This document shows positions 12,527-16,562 of a stretch of DNA of 16,562 nucleotides, piece after piece (positions within the stretch are counted from its first letter, which is position 1; each line of letters starts with the position of its first letter). The position numbers and the translations under genes are program-made. The notes beneath the pieces were generated by a model. That model saw only the letters and a list, made by a program, of their open reading frames with translations. It was not told where the DNA came from and ran no database searches. Source of the DNA: an uncultured Clostridia bacterium (GTDB lineage: Bacteria; Bacillota; Clostridia; Oscillospirales; Acutalibacteraceae); assembly GCA_944381295.1 (NCBI GenBank), contig CALWKP010000133.1, forward strand, positions 1 through 16,562, in the 5' to 3' direction.

Positions 12527-14385
12527 ATGGTGCTGCCTCCATCTGCAAGCAGTTCTGTGCCGGCTGCCTCCTCGCCTGTCGCCAACAGGATCGGCATTCC
12601 CGGCACTACCTGCCGTGCATCCGAGAGCAAAGTCATGCCTTCCGTCAAGCCTTCCCCGGACACTTCCACGCGCGAATCCGATTCAATCCCCAATTCTACC
12701 GGCACCGCTACGGGCAAATAAAGGCCGTTTTCTGTCTCTTCCACGGTGTACAAAATGTCCCGGCCCTGCTCATCCGTCGACAGCATTTCATACGGTACGG
12801 AAAATACGTCCGTCTTTTCCTCGGTAATAATTTCCGCCCTCGCACTCATCCCTATCCGTAAATTCTCGTCTGCCGATGTGATGACAACAACCGCTTCAAA
12901 CAGCACTTCTTGGGATGCGTTCTCCGCGTTTTGTGCCCGCACCGCAGCTGGTGAAATACTCTCCACAACCCCTTCGTATTCCTGTTCCCCGGCAGCTTCG
13001 GCGGTCACGATCGCTTTCATCCCCGGCTTGATCGTATTGACATCATATTCTTTGATCTTGACCTTGATCTTCAGCGATTCGGTATCTTCAATCACATACA
13101 TCAGCCCGTTTGCCGCTTCGCCTTCTTCCGCATATACGGCGGTTACGATCCCGTCTACCGGGGACGTTACGCTGCATTTCTCCAGATCCTCTTTCTGATT
13201 ATTCAATGCCAGCTGCGCAGAACTGTTATCCGCAGCCAGCCTGCTGGCCGTCACCGCCTGCTGTGCATCCGACAAGCTTTGTTCTACCGACGCCTGTACC
13301 GCCTTTTGCGATGTCAGAGCACTTTCATAAGCTTGTTTTGCCTGGTCATAGGCAGACTGGGCTTCTGCAACACTCCGCGAATAGGTCTCCATCTGCTGGT
13401 CTACCGCCGCCTGCGCGATCTGTAAATTTTTCACCGCAGACGCATACGCATCTTTTGCATCGTCGCGGGCTTCCCTCAGCTGGCGCAAGCTTTGCCGTGT
13501 CGGGTCATCCATATCATATCCCTCATCCAACGACTCGTAATCCTTCATTTCCTGTTCCAAACGCAAAAGTTCTGACTCTGCTGCGGACAGATCTGCTTCT
13601 GCTGCTGCCACTTTTGCTGCTAATTCCGCACTTCCCGGGTCTTTCAGCTGCGCCTGACGCGCCTTCGTTACTGCGTCCTCGCATGCCCGCACCAACTTTT
13701 CCTGATCGGACACATCATCTTTCAAGCGTTTATACGCATCGCTTTCCTGATTATACCGCTCCTTATACGCAGCTTCTGCCCGGTCATACGCTGTTTTTGC
13801 TGTATTGGCTGCTGATTTTGCATTCACCAAATCTGCATTTAAATTGCTGTCCAGAGCTTTTTCCGCAGTATCCTGATCCTCCTGCGCCTGCTGCAACGCC
13901 CGTTCCGCGGATTGCATCCCCGAAAGCGCCTGCTCTACCGCGTCCTGTGCGCTATTGATCTGGGTATTCAAACCGTTCTCGAGCAGGCTTTTTTGGTCAT
14001 TATACTGCTTTTGACTGGTCTGGATCTGCTGCTGTGCGCTCGCCTGTGCGGTACGCAGATCCACTTCCCCTTTTTCAATCGCTTCTTCCAGTTCTTCCGA
14101 ATCCAGGGTATACAGAAGATCACCCGCTTTCACGTGATCCCCCACCTGCGCCGCGACTTCCTCAATCGGATAATTCAGCCCTGCATACACGTTCACACAA
14201 TCGGTACTTTCGATATTTCCTTCGGCAACCACCGTGCTTTGTATTGTATCCTTTTGCAGGGAACTGCTTTGTGCCATTACAGTGGGAACTTCCCCTTTGG
14301 GGAACAGCATGGTAATTCCTGCGATAAACACCACCGCTGCCACCAAGACAATGATGATTCTTTTTTTCCGGCTTTTTTTCTTCAC
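12523..14385 (-). CDS. Membrane-anchored adaptor (HlyD/MacA/YknX family) with very long coiled coil
   Basis: A 620-residue periplasmic-adaptor-type protein. An N-terminal membrane anchor lies at residues 9-28 after a KKKSRKK stretch. The first half of a lipoyl-like domain is at 68-95 (YPIEEVAAQVGDHVKAGDLL). A coiled coil rich in Ala, Gln and Glu runs from about 97 to 400, with a DPGS turn at 249-252 close to its midpoint. The second lipoyl half (SPVDGIVTAVYAEEGEAANG) is at 408-427, then a beta-barrel region and a C-terminal domain. Bacillus YknX is, as I recall, under 400 residues, so the hairpin is enlarged. The start is GTG 14385 with AGGAGG eight bases upstream; the frame is open 35 codons further but without a ribosome site. 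In a cell without an outer membrane it probably bridges the permease and the cell wall. The leader 14386-14572 shows no clear promoter. Confidence 0.9.
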   Translation of the reverse strand: MKKKSRKKRIIIVLVAAVVFIAGITMLFPKGEVPTVMAQSSSLQKDTIQSTVVAEGNIESTDCVNVYAGLNYPIEEVAAQVGDHVKAGDLLYTLDSEELEEAIEKGEVDLRTAQASAQQQIQTSQKQYNDQKSLLENGLNTQINSAQDAVEQALSGMQSAERALQQAQEDQDTAEKALDSNLNADLVNAKSAANTAKTAYDRAEAAYKERYNQESDAYKRLKDDVSDQEKLVRACEDAVTKARQAQLKDPGSAELAAKVAAAEADLSAAESELLRLEQEMKDYESLDEGYDMDDPTRQSLRQLREARDDAKDAYASAVKNLQIAQAAVDQQMETYSRSVAEAQSAYDQAKQAYESALTSQKAVQASVEQSLSDAQQAVTASRLAADNSSAQLALNNQKEDLEKCSVTSPVDGIVTAVYAEEGEAANGLMYVIEDTESLKIKVKIKEYDVNTIKPGMKAIVTAEAAGEQEYEGVVESISPAAVRAQNAENASQEVLFEAVVVITSADENLRIGMSARAEIITEEKTDVFSVPYEMLSTDEQGRDILYTVEETENGLYLPVAVPVELGIESDSRVEVSGEGLTEGMTLLSDARQVVPGMPILLATGEEAAGTELLADGGSTI

Positions 14386-14564
14386 AAAAATAACCTCCTG
14401 ACCGCTATCTGATGGAAAGATTTCCAATTTCAGACATCCTACTCTAAAAAACGAGAGTTGGAGCAGAATTGCTTCAAAGAATACGTCCATGACCCGTTTT
14501 TTATTCCAAGCACGGCAAAAATTTAAATAATTAAACAGTTAATAATATAAACTATTTGATTCGC

Positions 14565-14594
14565 ATAATAAAGCGCTTTCCTTCTGGAAAGCGC
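14565..14594 (-). terminator. Terminator of the divergent PAP2 gene
   Basis: GCGCTTTCC 14573-14581 pairs with GGAAAGCGC 14586-14594 around TTCT. On the minus strand the stem is followed by TTTATTATG, and it lies 21 bases after the stop codon of the gene at 14616-15077. On the plus strand no T run follows. Confidence 0.7.
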
Positions 14595-14615
14595 CCCTTA
14601 CTGCCTTTGGTTTCT

Positions 14616-15077
14616 TTACAGGATAAATGCAATCACACCGCCGAGTACTGCACCTGCAAGCACTTGGGTTGGGGTATGGCCAAGGTACTCCTGTAATTTC
14701 TTTTCCGGAAGATTCAGGTTTTCTGATTCCTCAGGGGTCTTATCCACAAGATTATCCACGATAATATTAATTACCTTTGCCTGTTCGCCGGCAGCGCGGC
14801 GGACACCCATAGCGTCATACATCACGACAACAGCAAAGATAAATGCCAATGCAAAGTTAAACGAAGACATGCCAAACTGACGGGCTGTTGCCACCATAAA
14901 TGCGCAAACCAGCGCAGAATGAGAACTGGGCATACCGCCGGAACCCACTATCCGCTGCGGGTTGAGCTTGCGGTTAAACGCAAAATCGATGATGGTTTTG
15001 AGTGCCTGGGCGACAACCCAAGCAAGCAAAGCAGACATCAGCACATAATTGCCCAACAGTTCATACAAAAAAGGCAT
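14616..15077 (-). CDS. Divergent PAP2 family membrane protein (DUF212/YuiD-like)
   Basis: A 153-residue membrane protein of the small 'divergent PAP2' family. It keeps the PSSHS motif (GSGGMPSSHSALVCAF, residues 46-61) of acid phosphatase/vanadium-haloperoxidase proteins, and the later YDAMGVRRAAGEQAKVIN block with its Arg. The C-terminal LGHTPTQVLAGAVLGGVIAFI carries the family His. About four membrane segments are visible. Family function is unknown; a lipid or prenyl phosphatase activity is a reasonable guess. ATG 15077 is preferred to GTG 15086 because GGGAG at 15086-15090 lies eight bases before it. A near-consensus promoter and a 17-bp palindrome lie just upstream, and a terminator follows, so it is a single-gene, specifically regulated unit. 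Confidence 0.9.
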   Translation of the reverse strand: MPFLYELLGNYVLMSALLAWVVAQALKTIIDFAFNRKLNPQRIVGSGGMPSSHSALVCAFMVATARQFGMSSFNFALAFIFAVVVMYDAMGVRRAAGEQAKVINIIVDNLVDKTPEESENLNLPEKKLQEYLGHTPTQVLAGAVLGGVIAFIL

Positions 15078-15117
15078 ACTATTCACTCCCTAAAAGAATC
15101 GGAAACTAAGGCGGAAA

Positions 15118-15155
15118 GTGTATTATTGTACTAATGTCTTAGTACAATAATACAC
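15118..15155. promoter_or_regulatory. Perfect 17-bp inverted-repeat operator
   Basis: GTGTATTATTGTACTAA (15118-15134) and its exact reverse complement (15139-15155) surround the four bases TGTC. The core GTACTA...TAGTAC resembles operators of YtrA-type GntR regulators. It spans the -10 box and predicted start point of the PAP2 gene promoter, so repression by a dimeric protein is the simplest reading. No gene for such a regulator is in the window. Confidence 0.8.
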
Positions 15156-15175
15156 CGAGTTTTTTTCCATGTCAA
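15147..15175 (-). promoter_or_regulatory. Sigma-A promoter of the divergent PAP2 gene
   Basis: TTGACA (15175-15170), 17 bases, TATTAT (15152-15147) on the minus strand. The -10 box is inside one arm of the palindrome at 15118-15155, and the start point would be near its centre. The stretch from here to the next terminator (15181-15305) holds nothing I can identify besides a weak GGACA/TGTCC repeat near 15258-15273. Confidence 0.82.
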
Positions 15176-15305
15176 TACCCTCTTCCAGCATATCCTTTTT
15201 GCCGGAACAACGTATATGTTTATTATATCGAACAGTCCTACAAGATTCAATGGTTCTGGACAAAATAATGTCCGGTTGGTAGTTTTCCACAAATATTCCC
15301 TAAAG

Positions 15306-15367
15306 GACAAAAAAGCAATAAAATAACGCTTCCATCCCGGAGGTAATCCGGACTGAAAGCGTTATTT
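15306..15367 (-). terminator. Terminator of the zinc-ribbon membrane protein gene
   Basis: AAATAACGCTT 15321-15331 pairs with AAGCGTTATTT 15357-15367, with an inner stem CCGGA/TCCGG (15337-15341, 15347-15351). On the minus strand the sequence continues TATTGCTTTTTTG. It starts 18 bases after the stop codon at 15386. Confidence 0.82.
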
Positions 15368-15385
15368 CACAGGATATCCAACAGA

Positions 15386-15889
15386 TCACCAATAGTAGGA
15401 ATAGGAATAGCTGCCACTGTATTCTGCTATCTGGACAGCAAAGAATACAAAGTAAATCACCAATGCAATTACCGCAATCACACAAAGAGCACACAGGACG
15501 ATCCCGATAATCAAATTTCTCTTTGCTTTCCGTGCATATTCTGCATTCATCGGCGTAAGATAGGGCATGGCAAATTGATTCTGGATGCCGCAGTTCGGAC
15601 AGTTAGGTTCCACGATCCGATGAATAAACTGGCAATTCGGGCAATAAATCATTTTATTGATCCCTTTATTGCGCAGGCACAGATAAATAATTCCGGGAAT
15701 CCAGCCCAAAAATCCTACCAACAATCCCCACATCAATGCATCATTGTTATTTTTGGCTTTTGCATCATCATAAGCTGCCAAGCCCCAAAATACCGCGTTC
15801 CCAATGCTAAGCGCCATAATGACCAGAGAAAATATCATGATGGCCACCATAAACCCTACTGCATCGGTAGCAGTCATTGTTCCGCTCAT
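15386..15889 (-). CDS. Hypothetical membrane protein with zinc ribbon
   Basis: A 167-residue protein that I cannot name. Two hydrophobic segments lie at residues 11-38 and 53-72 (LMWGLLVGFLGWIPGIIYLCL). Then comes a four-cysteine zinc ribbon, CPNC at 83-86 and CPNC at 97-100, the next residue being Gly. A third membrane segment at about 124-150 and a short tail rich in Ser and Tyr (SGSYSYSYYW) complete it. The arrangement resembles small membrane proteins whose ribbon faces the cytoplasm, but no function follows from that. GAAGG lies six bases before the ATG. It has its own promoter (15926-15954) and terminator, so it is transcribed alone. Confidence 0.82.
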   Translation of the reverse strand: MSGTMTATDAVGFMVAIMIFSLVIMALSIGNAVFWGLAAYDDAKAKNNNDALMWGLLVGFLGWIPGIIYLCLRNKGINKMIYCPNCQFIHRIVEPNCPNCGIQNQFAMPYLTPMNAEYARKAKRNLIIGIVLCALCVIAVIALVIYFVFFAVQIAEYSGSYSYSYYW

Positions 15890-15925
15890 AAAAAACCTTC
15901 TTTCCTATGTAGTATCGGCAATCAA

Positions 15926-15954
15926 ATCATACTAAAAAACGATATTGCTGTCAA
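15926..15954 (-). promoter_or_regulatory. Sigma-A promoter of the zinc-ribbon protein gene
   Basis: TTGACA (15954-15949), 17 bases, TATGAT (15931-15926) on the minus strand, close to consensus. The start point is about 30 bases before the ATG. Confidence 0.82.
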
Positions 15955-16050
15955 GGAGATTCGAAAGCATGGAAAAGTATAAGATATTTTTACTAAAAAT
16001 GGAGTTGGTTTATTGTTCATTTCGGAAAATTTTAAAAAATCCAAATTTTT

Positions 16051-16083
16051 TGCAACATTTTGCCTGTCTCAAACGTCTTATAG
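16051..16083 (+). promoter_or_regulatory. ECF-type promoter matching that of the sigma factor operon
   Basis: TGCAAC at 16051-16056, 17 bases, then CGTC at 16074-16077 in the context CGTCTTATAGACAAAGAG. The promoter at 708-740 has TTCAAC, 17 bases and CGTCTTATAGGCAAAGGG. Ten bases from CGTC on are identical, and 16 of 18 overall. Transcription would start near 16084, about 32 bases before the GTG of the small membrane protein. A T/A-rich tract lies upstream in both cases. Use of the sigma factor from this window is inferred. Confidence 0.65.
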
Positions 16084-16115
16084 ACAAAGAGATTTTTTTA
16101 CAGGGGGGCGTCACG

Positions 16116-16229
16116 GTGAAGCTCATGAAATTATGGATGGATAAATATTTATTACTTACCTCAAAGATCGTTGCCATTGCTGCATTGGGGGCAATTGTGT
16201 TTGTCACCGTGCGGACCTTTGTGATGTAA
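16116..16229 (+). CDS. Small membrane protein (37 residues) under an ECF-type promoter
   Basis: A short gene giving about 37 residues: a charged start (KLMKLWMDKYLLL) and one membrane helix (IVAIAALGAIVFVTV), then RTFVM and TAA. No family is recognised. GTG 16116 is chosen because AGGGGGG lies seven bases before it, while ATG 16125 is 16 bases from it. The frame is open further left to 15945, with ATG 15969 and an AAGGAG ahead of it as an alternative, but that would place the start codon upstream of the ECF promoter, and the extra part is AT-rich without protein-like character. Such single-helix peptides may modulate a membrane partner or stress response. A terminator follows after about 90 bases. 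Confidence 0.55.
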   Translation: MKLMKLWMDKYLLLTSKIVAIAALGAIVFVTVRTFVM

Positions 16230-16316
16230 TTTTGTGTTTTCCATGTTTTTGAAACCGTTCAAAACTGATCCTGAAAAGCAACCCAAGCGCACCAAAGAAT
16301 GGGGTGCCGCAGAAAG

Positions 16317-16354
16317 ATAGACGGCTCGGAAAAGCACGATGCCGTCTATTTTTC
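16317..16354 (+). terminator. Terminator after the small membrane protein
   Basis: ATAGACGGC 16317-16325 pairs with GCCGTCTAT 16341-16349 and is followed by TTTTCTG. The 15-base loop is unusually large but the stem is perfect. The stretch 16230-16316 before it has no recognisable gene. Confidence 0.75.
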
Positions 16355-16434
16355 TGCTAAAATGACCCCAACATCACGGAAATGCAAAAAGCGACAACCT
16401 TGCACCTATTTTAGGAAAAGCAAAAGAAAATGAT

Positions 16435-16468
16435 AATCCCCGATTTCTCCTGAAATCGGGGATTTTTT
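16435..16468. terminator. Bidirectional terminator hairpin
   Basis: AATCCCCGATTTC 16435-16447 pairs perfectly over 13 bp with 16452-16464 around TCCT, and is followed by TTTTAA. The minus strand side continues ATCATTTTC. It may close the plus-strand transcript, or a minus-strand gene entering from the right edge of the window. Confidence 0.8.
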
Positions 16469-16509
16469 AAGAAACAGCCAAAAGCCACTATGGAAGCTAC
16501 TTCATCCTG

Positions 16510-16562
16510 CTACAACAATCCGGAAAGCCGTTCCGCCACAATGGTGACCAACGGCAATGTCA
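16510..16562 (-). CDS. Possible C-terminal end of a gene entering from the right
   Basis: Read on the minus strand, the last bases can encode TLPLVTIVAERLSGLL followed by TAG at 16512-16510. This would be a helical protein end, 41 bases before the bidirectional terminator. It is too short to identify and other frames are not excluded. Confidence 0.25.
   Translation of the reverse strand, partial: TLPLVTIVAERLSGLL

Noticed and set aside
13110..13958. Proline-, leucine- and serine-rich plus-strand frame
   Set aside because: It arises from the complement of the Ala/Gln/Glu codons of the adaptor coiled coil.
14386..14490. Upstream extension of the adaptor to 14490
   Set aside because: No ribosome site at 14490, whereas AGGAGG lies eight bases before GTG 14385, directly ahead of the basic and membrane segments.
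16490..16562. Plus-strand start of a gene at ATG 16490
   Set aside because: There is no ribosome site and the few codons available do not resemble a known N-terminus; too little sequence to support.

Overview
The window looks like a chromosomal segment of a Gram-positive anaerobe of the class Clostridia, probably near Oscillospiraceae/Ruminococcaceae. This is inferred from mid-range GC, strong AGGAGG-type ribosome sites, a GTP-type PEP carboxykinase, a GntR/LacI-hybrid AraR with a Bacillus-type operator, and a YknXYZ-like exporter. I see no phage, insertion sequence, CRISPR array, rRNA or tRNA.

Left part (1-4500, all + strand): the 3' end of a PEP carboxykinase gene and its terminator; then an ECF sigma factor gene overlapping a gene for a soluble repeat protein (VNGS repeats) that sits where an anti-sigma factor would be expected; then a two-gene operon of an S66 peptidase resembling the microcin C7 immunity protein MccF and an unrecognised protein with alpha-toroid-like repeats, closed by a strong hairpin.

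Middle (4500-7540, + strand): a degraded membrane-peptide reading frame on the minus strand, an SDR oxidoreductase and a flavodoxin-like protein, a striking 131-base multi-arm inverted-repeat structure, and a sodium:neurotransmitter-symporter family transporter with its terminator.

Right-middle (7560-14385, - strand): L-arabinose isomerase preceded by its regulator AraR. A sigma-A promoter and two AraR operators 42 bp apart lie upstream of araR, so both genes are probably autoregulated and arabinose-inducible. A palindrome-rich 200-base spacer separates them from a three-gene ABC exporter operon (adaptor, ATPase, MacB-type permease) with overlapping genes and an adaptor carrying an unusually long coiled coil.

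Right end (14560-16562): a divergent PAP2-type membrane protein under a promoter that overlaps a perfect 17-bp inverted-repeat operator; a zinc-ribbon membrane protein with its own sigma-A promoter; and, on the + strand, a 37-residue membrane peptide. The peptide is preceded by an ECF-type promoter that shares the AAC element, the 17-base spacer length and the ten bases CGTCTTATAG with the promoter of the sigma gene 15 kb away. This suggests that the sigma factor at the left end controls the small gene at the right end. Two terminators close the window.
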